Shown in pieces: positions 1-9,859 of a DNA stretch of 64,000 nucleotides. The position numbers and the translations under genes are program-made. Origin of the DNA: Hemerocallis citrina (Eukaryota; Streptophyta; Magnoliopsida; Asparagales; Asphodelaceae). The notes below the pieces were generated by a model. It was not told where the DNA came from. It worked only from the letters and a program-made list of their open reading frames with translations, and ran no database searches. Where the stretch lies: positions 176,820,504 through 176,884,503 of the forward strand of contig CM030368.1 of NCBI GenBank assembly GCA_017893485.1, read 5' to 3'. Position 1 is the first letter of the stretch. Each line of letters starts with the position of its first letter.

Positions 1-1
1 T

Positions 2-304
2 TTGGGAGAGGCTGAACATTTGGATAGATCATTAAGGTCACTGAGAAGGCGACGTAAGAGCGTGAGGGGTAGGCCAGCTGTATTGATGGGGCAACAACAA
101 GAACGTGAACTCAGAGAACAACAAGCTACATCTTCACATACATCTCAAGAACAAGAGCAACAAGATGAGAATGAAGAGAAGGTTGTTGGAGGCGTACAAG
201 AGGAGGGAGGAGAAGAAGAAATCCATGAGTCTTCATCCCTGCTCCGGCGACGAAATCCTGCTCGAAAGAGGCGAGCACTACAACCATACACGCTCGGTTC
301 TTAG
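2..304 (+). CDS. C-terminal end of an unknown low-complexity protein
   Basis: The frame is open at the left edge, so only about 100 C-terminal residues are present. The visible part is basic at both ends (SLRSLRRRRKSVRGR near the start, LLRRRNPARKRRALQPYTLGS at the end). Between them is a Gln/Glu-rich stretch containing EQEQQDENEEK and a GGVQEEGGEEEI acidic run. No conserved domain can be seen. Basic and acidic tails like this occur at the ends of plant mobile-domain proteins and some transposon ORFs, but that is only a suggestion. The hairpin array starts about 290 bp downstream, so the ORF may belong to the same mobile element. It could also be a chance open frame, since the usual start lies outside the window. 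Confidence 0.35.
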   Translation: MGEAEHLDRSLRSLRRRRKSVRGRPAVLMGQQQERELREQQATSSHTSQEQEQQDENEEKVVGGVQEEGGEEEIHESSSLLRRRNPARKRRALQPYTLGS

Positions 305-555
305 CTAATACCGTATAGAATTTGTTTGTTGTAGTAATGTTTATTTTTTTTGGTTTTTTCCTGTTGTAACTTAATATGTGGTAATTGTTTTTCGTAAGTT
401 TAAGTGTAGTTGATGTTGTTGTTATTAACTGCTAATAGTCAATTTTGTTGGTGATTTTGGTGGCCGTGCGTATAAATTTATTTGGAGAGTGTAGGTGATG
501 GGAAAGTGTTTGCAAATTGGGAAAAATTCAAGTGTGGCAGCTGTAGCTGCTGTGT
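305..555. other. AT-rich non-coding stretch before the hairpin array
   Basis: T-rich, gene-free DNA follows the stop codon at 304. It has no clear poly(A) signal and no recognisable element end. A GGGAAAAATTCAAGTGTGG stretch near 520 resembles the ends of plant Mutator-like elements, but I could not find a matching target-site duplication. Confidence 0.4.
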
Positions 556-559
556 CGAA

Positions 560-1445
560 TTGTAGATAAATTTTTTTTTTAAAACCTAGGCTGTTGTCTC
601 CAATAACGGCCTAGGTTAGTTGTTGAAATTTTTATTTTCATCAATAAAATACAGAGAGCAAGACCCCTATATTTCTTATACCTTAAGCCGTTGTCTCCAA
701 CAACGGCCTAGGTAATAGGCAAGAAGTTAAACAATTTGGGGTGCTCTCTGCTTGTTGGAGTTAAATACAGCAACAAGTCAGAAAGCAAGACCCCATATTT
801 TTTATACCTTAGGCTGTTGCTTCCAACAACGGCCTAGGTAGTAGGTCAAAAGTTGAACATATTAGGCTGCTCTCTGACTTGTTGGAGTTAAAAACAGCAA
901 CAAGTCGCAGAGAGCAAGACCCCTATATTTTGTATACCTTAGGCCGTTGTCTCCAACAACGGCCTAGGTAATAGGCAAGAAGTTGAACAATTTAGGGTGC
1001 TCTCTGACTTGTTGGAGTTAAATACACAAACAAGTCACAGAGAGCAAGACCCCTATATTTTGTATACCTTAGGTCGTTGTCTCCAACAACGGCCTAGGTA
1101 ATAGGCAAGAAGTCACAGAGAGCAAGACCCCTATATTTTGTATACCTTAGGTCATTGTCTCCAACAACGGCCTAGGTAATAGGCAAGAAGTTGAACAATT
1201 TGGGGTGCTCTCTGACTTGTTGGAGTTAAATATAGCAACAAGTCAGAGAGCAAGACCCCATATTTTTATACGTTAGGCCGTTGCTTCCAACAACAGCCTA
1301 GGTAGTAGGTCAAAAGTTGAACATATTGGGCTGCTCTCTGAATTGTTGGAGTTAAAAACAACAACGAGTCACAGAGAGCAAGATCCCTATATTTTGTATA
1401 CCTTAGGCCGTTGTCTCCAACAACGGCCTAAGTAGTAGGTCAAAA
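560..1445 (+). repeat. Tandem array of double-hairpin units (array 1)
   Basis: About eight copies of a unit of roughly 118-134 bp (one is shortened to about 76 bp). Each unit holds two palindromes. The first is TAGGCCGTTG, a short loop (often TCTCCAA), then CAACGGCCTA. The second is CTCTCTGACTTGTTG, a 10-15 base loop, then CAACAAGTCAGAGAG. Between them run AT-rich spacers such as GCAAGACCCCTATATTTTG. Copies of the first palindrome begin near 590, 690, 810, 940, 1070, 1150, 1275 and 1405. The array is the outer part of the left arm of the large inverted repeat and lies opposite to array 2. Confidence 0.85.
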
Positions 1446-1727
1446 GTTGACTTTTCTGCTTTTTACAATTTTCTCTTTATCCTTTACGAACAGTCTCTGT
1501 GGAACTTTATACAAAAGATAGATGATCTATGCTTGTATATCGTTTATATATTTTTTTTTTTCATTTTTTACACCTAACCAACCAACATATAATCACGATG
1601 GTTAAATATTTATAGAAAATACCAGAAAATATAACATAATCTTGTCATTTGTAAAAAACATTTTATTAAATATATTCTTATCACTAAAATGTAAATTCTT
1701 CTGCATAGCGTACACCTATCCGGTTAT

Positions 1728-1885
1728 TGGTTAGGGTTAGGGTTAGGGTTAGGGTTAGGGTTAAGGTTAGGGTTAGTGTATTAAGTTGGGTTAGTGTTAA
1801 CGGGGGTTAAGGGTAGGATAAGGGTAAGCAGGGGTTAGGGGTAGGGTTAGGGTTATTGTAGGGTTAGGGTTATTGCAAGAAATAC
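1728..1885 (+). repeat. TTAGGG telomere-like array, left arm
   Basis: Runs of the six-base unit TTAGGG (five perfect in a row from about 1730) grade into degenerate copies to about 1880. The unit is the six-base form, not the seven-base TTTAGGG usual in plants. It is interstitial and part of the inverted repeat rather than a chromosome end. Confidence 0.85.
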
Positions 1886-2214
1886 ATTTGCGGTAAGAGC
1901 TTGTTTTGGGTTATCATTAATTAGGTTAATATTTGTAGTTGAGAGTTGATAGGTAATAAGTTTTCAGTAAAAAGTTTACAGATATTTAAGTTCTATCAAT
2001 GCTCTTTATGACCAATATATAAAGACCTGTTTGTGTTATGAATAGAGCATTAAGCTCTTTTCTGTAAGTACCACTCAGAACATTCAGAATTACTGAAAAA
2101 TTGAAGGAAAACAGAATAGTCACATGTAGATCCCCTTTTACATAACCGTCCGCATTTTCCCGTTCGCATGAATACTCACCTTCAACCCAAGTAGTAACTT
2201 GTAGGTTGTTTAAG

Positions 2215-2580
2215 GATAGGGTTAGGGTAAGGTTAGGGTTAGGGTTATGTTTTTTATGTTTTTTACAACTGTCTCTCCACTCTTTACGAACATTGTCTTC
2301 TGAACTCTACAAAATAGATATTCATATGTATATTTTTTTGTTTACATTTTTTTTTTATTTCCATTCATAGCCACCTAACTAATCAATATAAAATCGTTAA
2401 GGTTAAACGAATCAAAAAATTAAAAAAAAAATTGATATTTTGAATCGTAAAAATCAATAAAATATGATATGTAGGGTAGGGTTAGGGTTATTGTAAGGTT
2501 AGGAGAGTAGGGTTCTGGGTTAGGGTTAGGGTTCTTGTAGGGTTAGGAGAATAGGGTTATGGGTTCGGGTTAGGGTTAGT
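2215..2580 (+). repeat. TTAGGG telomere-like patches, inner left arm
   Basis: Short TTAGGG runs at about 2218-2250 and 2475-2580 are separated by a second copy of the AT-rich arm module (2265-2470). They face the CCCTAA runs of the right arm. Confidence 0.75.
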
Positions 2581-2779
2581 GGTTATAATGCTCTTTGTGG
2601 CCAATATATATGCAAAATCTGTGACAAGTACAAAGAGCGGTATTACAAGGATCATGTGAATAAGAATGGAATGGAGTTTTATCGACTCATAGATTCCATA
2701 AGTTGGACCACATGTAGATATTAAGTCTATGTCGAGGAATGGAGTGTTCATTTTGTTTAGGATAACTTTGCCTACGATT

Positions 2780-3260
2780 ATTGGAGACTCTTCAAAGTGG
2801 GCATCACATGTAGTAGAACAAGTTCAATATGGAAAAAACCTAAAGTACATAACTTGCTTATATTCACATGTAGATCCCCACATGTATGAGAAAAACCACA
2901 TGTAGATCCCCACATGTAGATCATATATGGGAAAAACCACATGTAGATTATATATGGGAAAAACCATATGTAGATTCCCACATGTATAGCCCAACAAGGT
3001 TAAAGACCAAAGAAATAGCTATATATTTACTTCACATTGGAGGTTTATCACTTCATATAGCATCATCGGTCCTTGCTCTTTTTCTCTTCATAGTTTTCTC
3101 TTCATTCGGAGACTCTACAAAGTGGGCACCACGTCTAGAAACCCACATGTACAACAAGTCCAATATGAAAAAAACCACATGTAGAATCCCACATGTACAT
3201 AACTTGCCCACTTTATACGTTTGTTATTACAAAGTGGGCACCACATGTAGATCCTCACAT
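2780..3260. repeat. Centre of the inverted repeat with CACATGTAGAT repeats
   Basis: The short motif CCACATGTAGAT(C/T) recurs many times. At 2889-2980 it alternates with ATATATGGGAAAAACC in units of about 29 bp. A longer block with AAAGTGGGCA and ACATAACTTGC occurs twice (about 2790-2850 and 3118-3210). CACATGTG-like palindromes are common here. Short ORFs in this stretch follow the repeats and look non-coding. Confidence 0.7.
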
Positions 3261-3339
3261 GTATAACCCAACAAGGAAAGAGATTAACTCTTATATTTTA
3301 ATACGAAGATGAACAACTTAATTAACCAATAACCCTTAA

Positions 3340-3730
3340 CCGTACCGTAACCCTAGCTTACCCTAACCCTACCCCTACCCCTAACCCCCATTAACACTAA
3401 CCCTAACCTTACACGTATAACCTTCATCCTTTTATTTTTTGGAATTATTTTTAAGCATATAACCTTGATAATTTTTTATTGGTTAGATAGGGGGAAAAAA
3501 TTGGAAAGTAATAAAAAAAATATATAAACGATATAGAAGCATAGATCATCTTTCTTTAGTATATAGTTGCAGAGAGACTGTTTGTAAAGAGTTAAGAGAA
3601 AATTGTAAAAATCGAAAAAACAAAAAACCCATCTAATAGGGATGTTACTACTTGGGGTTGAAACCCTAACAGAAAACCCATTTAACAAACAACCCCTAAC
3701 CCTAACCTTACCCTAACCCTAACCTAGATG
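3340..3730 (-). repeat. CCCTAA telomere-like patches, right arm
   Basis: CCCTAA runs at about 3345-3415 and 3690-3730 are in the opposite orientation to those of the left arm. A reversed copy of the AT-rich arm module lies between them (3480-3620). The head-to-head arrangement supports the inverted-repeat interpretation. Confidence 0.75.
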
Positions 3731-4044
3731 TTACTACTTGGGTTGAAACCCTACACTCACCAATAACCGGATAGATGTATGTTTTACAGAAGAATTTATA
3801 TCTAATAGGGATTAGAATATATTTAAGGAACTTTTTTTACAAAATAGATGATTATGATTCATTTTATAGTATTTTTTGTAAATATTTAACCACCATGATT
3901 ATATATTGGTTAAAAATGTGGAAAAAAAATGGGCCAATAAAAAAAAATATCTAAACGATATACAAGTATGGTTTATCTGTCTTTGGTATAAAGTTCCACA
4001 GAGACTGTACTTAAACTGTGAAAAGAAAATTGTAAAAACCCCAA

Positions 4045-5170
4045 AAACTTCAAACCTAGGCCGTTGTCTCGGTATTCTTATAGAGGGGTGCTCCCTGACT
4101 TTTTGCTCTTTTCAAGTTGGTCAAGTCAGAGAGCAACGCAAAAACTCCAAATTTTTATGCTATAACATAGGCCGTTGTTGGGGACAACGGCCTAGGCTAT
4201 AAATAAAAGGGGTGTTGCTCTATAACTTGTTGCTCTTATTAACTTGTCCAAGTCAGAGAGTACCCCCAAAAACTTTAACTTTTTTTACTACAACATAGGC
4301 CGTTGTTGGAGACAACGACCTAAGATATTTGTAAAATAGGGTGTTGCTCTCTGACTTGTTGCTCTATTTATCTTTTTCAAGTCAGAGAGCACCCCAAAAA
4401 CTTCAACTTTTGTCCTATTACGTAGGCTGTTGTTGGAGACAACGGCCTAAGGTATTTCTAAAATAGGGTGTTGCTCTCTGGCTTTTTGCTCTTTTTATCT
4501 TCTCCAAGTCAGAGAGCAACCCAAAAACTTCAACTTTATCCTATTACCTAGGCTGTTGTTGGAGACAACGGCCTAAGGTATTTCTAAAATAGGGTGTTGC
4601 TCTCTGACTTGTTGCTCTTTTTAACTTGTCCAAGTCAGAGAGCACCCCAAAACTTCAATTTTTTTTACTACAACCGACAACGGCCTAAGGTATAAAAAAA
4701 TTATTATTTTGCTCTCTGACTTGTTGCTCTTTTTAACTTTTCCAAGTCAGAGAGCACCCAAAAACTTCAACTTTTTTTACTACAACCTAGGCCGTTGTTG
4801 GAGACAACGGCCTAAGGTTTAAAAAAATTATTGTTTTGCTCTCTGACTTGTTGCTTTTTTTAACTTGTCCAAGTCAGAGAGCACCCCAAAAACTTCAACT
4901 TTTTTTACTACAACCTAGGCTGACAACGGCCTAAGGTATAAAAAAATTATTGTTTTGCTCTCTGACTTATTGCTCTTTTTAACTTGTCCATGTCAGAGAG
5001 CACCCCAAAAACTTCAAATTTTGTCCTATTACTTATGCCGTTGTTGGAGGCAACGACTTAAGGTTAAAAAATTAAGGGTCTTGCTTTCTGTGTTCATGCT
5101 CCAAAAACAAATAGAGTTATTGAAGTCCAAAAAAATTTCAGCAAAGAACGTGGACAACGGCCTAAGTTTA
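4045..5170 (-). repeat. Tandem array of double-hairpin units (array 2, inverted)
   Basis: This is the reverse complement of array 1: about six full copies of the TAGGCCGTTG/CAACGGCCTA palindrome and several half copies (near 4057, 4675, 4918 and 5155). They alternate with CTCTCTGACTTGTTGCTC and CAAGTCAGAGAGCACC. The unit is about 125 bp and the spacer carries CAAAAACTTCAACTTT. Several copies have lost one stem strand (for example CAACCGACAACGGCC near 4674), as expected from repeated deletion within hairpins. Confidence 0.85.
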
Positions 5171-5420
5171 AATATAAAAAAAATTTATGTACAACTACAA
5201 GATCAGCTACAGCTGATAAAATTGAGTCACCCCCAAAATGAAGCAAAATTATATACAACCCATCAGCTACAAACTCCCAACAACAACAACAATATTAACA
5301 AACGACACAAACCAACAACACGTGAGTCTCAAGAACATTTACAGTTAACAACCAAAAGTAATTAACCCCATGGGCAATAATCTGTAATATACTGAAACAT
5401 TACATGAAATAAATTCCAAT
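5171..5420. other. Short gap between array 2 and the transposase gene
   Basis: A-rich DNA with CAACAACAACAA runs. On the - strand it would be the 3' flank of the transposase gene. No gene is visible here. Confidence 0.4.
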
Positions 5421-7819
5421 TCACAGTGGATCATCATATCTCGAGTCAGAACTCTCTTCATCGAATGGAATTACTTCTTGCAGATTGTTTGGTCTTCATT
5501 CAAAGATTAGTTTTAGTTAGTGAGAAACTCATTTACCACAAATGAAGTATAATAAATTTAAACGAGGGACAAATAAATAAAGTACGAGTCTTACCCCTCA
5601 AATAAAGTTGGACAATTTCTTGAATCATGATTCATTTGCACAATGTCGCATCTTCGGCACCGTCTCGATTTTTTTATGCGGAGTTGCTCTCTTATCGGCC
5701 TCAATCTTTTGGCGCGAGGCCTTCCCTTTGTCTTGCATTGCTGTGGGTCACTAATGCATGTAGGTATGTGTCCACTCCCTTCATCATGAGGTTGTGCACT
5801 ACCATGCGATTGTGAACTACCTCCCGATTCTACACTGTCATGTGGTTGTGAGGCCTGTTCTGGTTGTTCACCCAATCCGGGTTGTAGCCGAGAAACCCGG
5901 TCAATGATCTTCTACAAATTCTCCAATGTGTATTTGTAACTTACATTGGAGGAACAACCGAGATTGACAATCAGTTTTGCATGGCAGCTCAACTCACAAT
6001 ATCGAGAAGCAAAATTCTCGGTATTGGGTTCGGTTGGAACAGATGTATAACTTCTTCTCATCACATTCCTGGTCCATCTTCTTTTAATATATACATCCGG
6101 AAGGGAAGTGTGATGGCTGAAACGAAGAGCAGCTAAAATATACCTGCAAGGAATGCCAACGAAGTCGAAGAAGTGACATGCACATGTAATAATTCCTTTG
6201 ATATAGCATAATTGAAGAAGGCGAGCCAGTTCTGATTCTCCACAGAGTATCACATGGAAGGTTGAACTGTCCGGTGTCTCAAGATCGCCTATGTAACTCA
6301 CATTGTACATGAAGCTTTTTGTAACTTCATCTTGAAATTTGTAAAAAAAATTTAAAGTGTATGTTTTCGCCATTTATGCCTCCAAAGCCCATTCACTCAT
6401 CAACTTCGGTCTCTTCTCACGGTTACGATGATTTTCTTTTAGTTCATCGTGTCTTTGCCTTTCCAAAAAACGGTCGAAGATGACGGCAAATTCATGCAAG
6501 GAATATTTCTTTTCTATATGATGCTTCAGGGCAGAATGTGCTGACTCAATCCGTTGACTACTCAACATGCTGGCCCAAAAAGAATTTTTAGCGTAGACGG
6601 GTGCCCAACTTTCACGGATATCAAATAGATCGTTCAACCATTTGTTACTCTCTAATTCGTATTGCGAAATCAACAAATTCCATTTTCCTACAAAGTCATG
6701 TACATATTCGGAATTGTAGATGACATTCTTCAAAGATTCTCTAAACTTGTCGACATCATTCGAAATACGCACCTCCTGAGGTAACTTATCCAGAATGTGC
6801 CAAATACAAAAACGATGTCGAGTCTGGGGGAAAACTTTCTTAACTATGACGGCGATCCCGCGGTCTTGATCGGTGACGATACCGGATGGAGCACGATTCA
6901 TAACCCCTAACCACTTTTCAAAGAACCATTCAAACGAAGAGGCTATCTCATTTGGAATGAACCCACCTCCTAAGAAAGTGGATTGTCAATATTGATTCAC
7001 TCCAACAAAGGGAACAAATAACATTCCATAACAGTTCGTATTGTACGTGGCATCAAAGCAAATTACATCGCAAAATTCTTCATAATTCATCCTACAAATA
7101 CCATCAACCCACATACAATGTGACAACCGTCCTTCGGGATCTACTTGAATGTCATAAAAAAATGAAGGATCCGTCTGTTTCTTAGATTCAAAAAAATCAA
7201 TTAACATTATAGAATCATGTCCTTTCAATGGTTCTTGCGAATCTCTAAGTAAATTTCTAATATCCTTTTCTGTGAATCCTACTTGATCGTGACCACCACT
7301 AGCACTTTCGAAGAAGAGCATTTGTCGATATGTCTGGATATTAGCTTGGTTGAATTGCTCTATTATCCTTTTATCCGTATTTGACACGGAACGGTTTCGG
7401 GGCATAAGATGCCTTCTACCAGGTGAGGTGAATTCGTGATTGTGTTCTTCGTGAAATGAATACACCACCCACATATTACTTGCTTCGTTCAATTTTATAT
7501 GAACGCAAGCCTTGCAACCCGTTCTACAGGTTGTTCCCCGTCTAGCATCACTATGCTGACTCGACGACGACCCGGCTTTATTACAAAGATATGACTTATC
7601 TACTTTCACTCCTCTCTTTAATTTATTCTCACCCTTATGCATTGTAAAACCCCCACAACGGGCATATAAAGAATAAAAGTTTTTGGCCTCAACTAAAGTG
7701 GGGAACGTCATACCTAACTTTGGTTTTAGATGGTCTTCGACTAACGGCATAGAATCAGTGATTGGTTCTACCCGCACAAAATTATCGCCGGCAGCAGAAC
7801 TCTCCGTATCATTGTTTAT
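5421..7819 (-). pseudogene. FAR1/MULE-type transposase, three premature stops
   Basis: This is a Mutator-like element transposase of the FAR1/FRS type, which excises and inserts DNA in the nucleus. The main exon (7819-5595) is one continuous frame with, in order, a FAR1-type DNA-binding region (KNFYSLYARCGGF... CRTGCKACVHIKL... HEEHNHEF), the MULE transposase core (ICFDATYNTNCYGMLFVPFVGVN, then GIVTDQDRGIAVIVKKVFP), a SWIM-type finger (CACHFFDFVGIPCRYILA, where the usual His is Tyr) and a C-terminal CCHC-like knuckle (CRRCDIVQMNHDSRNC). The donor GG|GTAAGA at 5594 joins in frame to the last exon 5493-5421, which ends DSRYDDPL. A 3' acceptor at 7820 implies at least one 5' exon that I could not place. 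In-frame stops lie at 6986-6988 (TGA), 6371-6373 (TAA) and 5912-5914 (TAG), and no frameshift is visible. The gene is therefore a dead but recent copy. Confidence 0.88.
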
Positions 7820-7959
7820 CTGGGGTAAAAATATATTATTGGTAAATTAATATACACATCATATATAAAACAGTATGTTAACAAACGATTGCGATATATA
7901 TACATACGAAACAAAATAAGTGACAAAACATCAAAAACGACGTCATAAAAATACAAAAC

Positions 7960-8850
7960 TCTGCTGTTGGGTCCGGCTTGCCACACACAAGGTAATGAAA
8001 CTTGTACAGACGAGTTCCGATCCACGGTTTGCAAGATAAGGCCGTGTCTCGCTCGCTTTCACTCTTGGAAATGAGGGAAATGCGATACACAGACGCATAT
8101 ACCAAACCGTGGGTTACAACTCGAAACTACAAGTTGGTATGACTTGTGAGTGGCGAGACCACTTACTCGCAAAATTACGGTTTTTTTTCAAGTGGGTTCT
8201 CTATTGAAAACTCCCTCAAAACATTGCAAAAATCATGAGAAAACCGCACAATTGACGGCAAAAAATTAATTAATCTTTATGATTCGGTCAGGCTCCCCGC
8301 ACACAAGGCAATGCAACTTGTACAAGCGAGTTCCGACCAACGGTTTGCAAGATACAGTCGTGTATCGCATTCAATCATGAAAAATGCCAACAATGCGATA
8401 CATTGACGTAGGCCCAAACCGGGGGTCTGAACTCTCAACTACAAGTACCGTTTGGTAGAGAGCGGTAAGCCCAATATGCTTTTCAAATTTTTTTTTTTTA
8501 GATGTTGTTTCGTACTGAAAAGTACCCTCGACAGAAATCAAAAACTTCAATTGAGGTTGTTGTTTGATATACGGTATAAATCCACACAAACGAGATCAAA
8601 AAATTCCGAAACTTTGGGAGTGGGACAGCGGCAAAACACATGAGCCAACAAAATTTGTAGAGATGAGTTTCGACACACGGTTTGCAAAATACGCCGATGT
8701 ATCGCTTTCACTCACGGGAATTACTCAAAAGCGATACACGGTCGTACACTTCAAACCGTGAATCCAAACACACTTCTACAAATTGCGATGGCTTGTGCAT
8801 GGCGAGCTCGACGTACTCACAAAGTTGCATAAAATTTTTTTTGCTTTGTG
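7960..8850. repeat. Three-copy 316-337 bp repeat upstream of the transposase
   Basis: Three diverged direct copies are anchored by ACTTGTACA(G/A)(A/G)CGAGTTCCGA followed by ACGGTTTGCAAGATA at about 8000, 8313 and 8650 (spacing 316 then 337 bp). Each copy also holds GCGATACA and, further on, a CAAACCG segment that is the inverse of the ACGGTTTG motif. Each copy can therefore fold back over about 80-100 bp. The block sits where the promoter and 5' subterminal region of the - strand transposase would be. Confidence 0.7.
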
Positions 8851-9340
8851 CGCTATTACTAACATCGAACAACAACCAACAACAACTAATCCTACATCTA
8901 CATACCCAATAAAACTAGAAATTGTACACTCAAACATTGGAGAAAATTTTCCAATCAATTAGCCTAGTTAGATCTACTCAAGTAGGAACAAATTAGTACC
9001 TTTAACATGAGGGTGTTCGGAAAGGAGATAGGGGAGGCCACTGCGCGCTGTTGTAGAGAAAGGAAGGGGAGTAGGGTTTGGCTAATTTCTTCAGGATTAG
9101 GGTTTTAGGGTTGGAGAGATTACGAATGGGTTAGGATTTTTTGTAGTTGGGATCTTCAAAGGAAGAGAAAAACAGTCTGAGAATAAGGAGAGATTCGGTG
9201 AGAAGCAACAATCAAGAGAGAGGTAAGGTTTTCAGATCGATAGAGAGAGAGCTAAGGTTTGGGGAAATGGGTTTCTTAAGCTCCACTAGCGAGAGAGAGT
9301 TGTGAGGGAGATGGCGATCTGAGTATGTACAAGTGTTTGG
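8851..9340. other. Non-coding stretch between the 3-copy repeat and array 3
   Basis: Mixed sequence with a purine-rich part (GAGAGAG-type) from 9030 to 9310. No credible ORF or element end was seen. Confidence 0.4.
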
Positions 9341-9344
9341 AAAA

Positions 9345-9520
9345 ACACTTGTACATACTTAGGCCGGTGTTCGGAACAGCGGCCTAGGTTGAAATTTTTA
9401 TTTAAAAAAAACAACCTACGCCGTTGTTCCAAACAACGGCCTAAGTAGAATTTTTTTCAAAAAAAAAACTTCAAATAACGTAGGCCGTTGTTCCCAACAA
9501 CGGCCTAAGTATAGGTAACT
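9345..9520 (-). repeat. Short third array of the TAGGCCGTTG palindrome
   Basis: Three copies of the first palindrome (TAGGCCGTTG/CAACGGCCTA type) at about 9360, 9416 and 9480 lie in the array 2 orientation, without the CTCTCTGACTTGTTG palindrome. They are followed by GCGTGAATTTCCGAAATTTCC (9570-9590), which reads in reverse like the end of a Mutator-like element. Together with array 1 at the far left, this would bracket the transposase as inverted terminal regions. Confidence 0.7.
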
Positions 9521-9695
9521 GAGAAAAAAAACTTCAAGCCAAAATAACGCTAAGTGTGAAACGTTTTTTGGCGTGAATTTCCGAAATTTCCTCTCCGCTT
9601 TTTGGAGTGTTAGTGGGATGTTTTAACGGGTTTAGATCTGATCCGCTCATCACAATCTATGGCGATCAGAGGGCTAGGATTGTTGTTTTCCAACC

Positions 9696-9723
9696 CGGTT
9701 GAAAACAAACCCGTTTTCAACCG
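9696..9723. repeat. Perfect 11 bp stem hairpin
   Basis: CGGTTGAAAAC, a six-base loop, then GTTTTCAACCG, just before a (TA)n run. Its function is unknown. It lies at the likely border between the MULE region and the Tekay LTR fragment. Confidence 0.6.
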
Positions 9724-9731
9724 AGCATTTT

Positions 9732-9732
<1 letters not shown>

Positions 9733-9778
<46 letters not shown>
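9733..9778. repeat. (TA)n microsatellite
   Basis: About 22 TA units. Short ORFs reading YIYIYI through it are artefacts. Confidence 0.95.
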
Positions 9779-9782
<4 letters not shown>

Positions 9783-9859
9783 AGGCGGTGCCTTCCTGTT
9801 GCTTGGCCGAAAGAGAGGTTGGGTGTTTTTCTTTGTGCACGGATTTCGAGGAGGCCAAT

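Larger units (their letters stand above)
480..5170. repeat. Large inverted repeat (foldback-like structure) with about 2 kb arms
   Basis: The left arm (about 480-2580) and right arm (about 3300-5170) are imperfect reverse complements in the same modular order. From outside inwards these are the double-hairpin array; an AT-rich module with a TTTACGAACAGTCTCTGTGG motif (near 1480 and 2285, and reversed near 4000 and 3580); an ACCTATCCGGTTATTGG motif (1710, reversed at 3765); a TTCAACCCAAGTAGTAAC motif (2180, reversed near 3650 and 3730); and telomere-like hexamers. A spacer of about 0.7 kb (2580-3300) separates the arms. It could be a foldback element, or the long subterminal region of the Mutator-like element whose transposase lies just to the right. 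Element ends and a target-site duplication were not found. Confidence 0.7.

Noticed and set aside
560..1445. Regular palindromic repeats that might look like a CRISPR array
   Set aside because: The spacers are themselves repeated, the unit is long, and the setting is a plant nuclear genome with transposons.
2886..3266. 126-codon ORF in the centre of the inverted repeat
   Set aside because: It is built of CACATGTAGAT repeats, with repeated residues and no domain.
1728..3730. A chromosome end or true telomere
   Set aside because: The hexamer patches are short, diverged, in both orientations and surrounded by other repeats.
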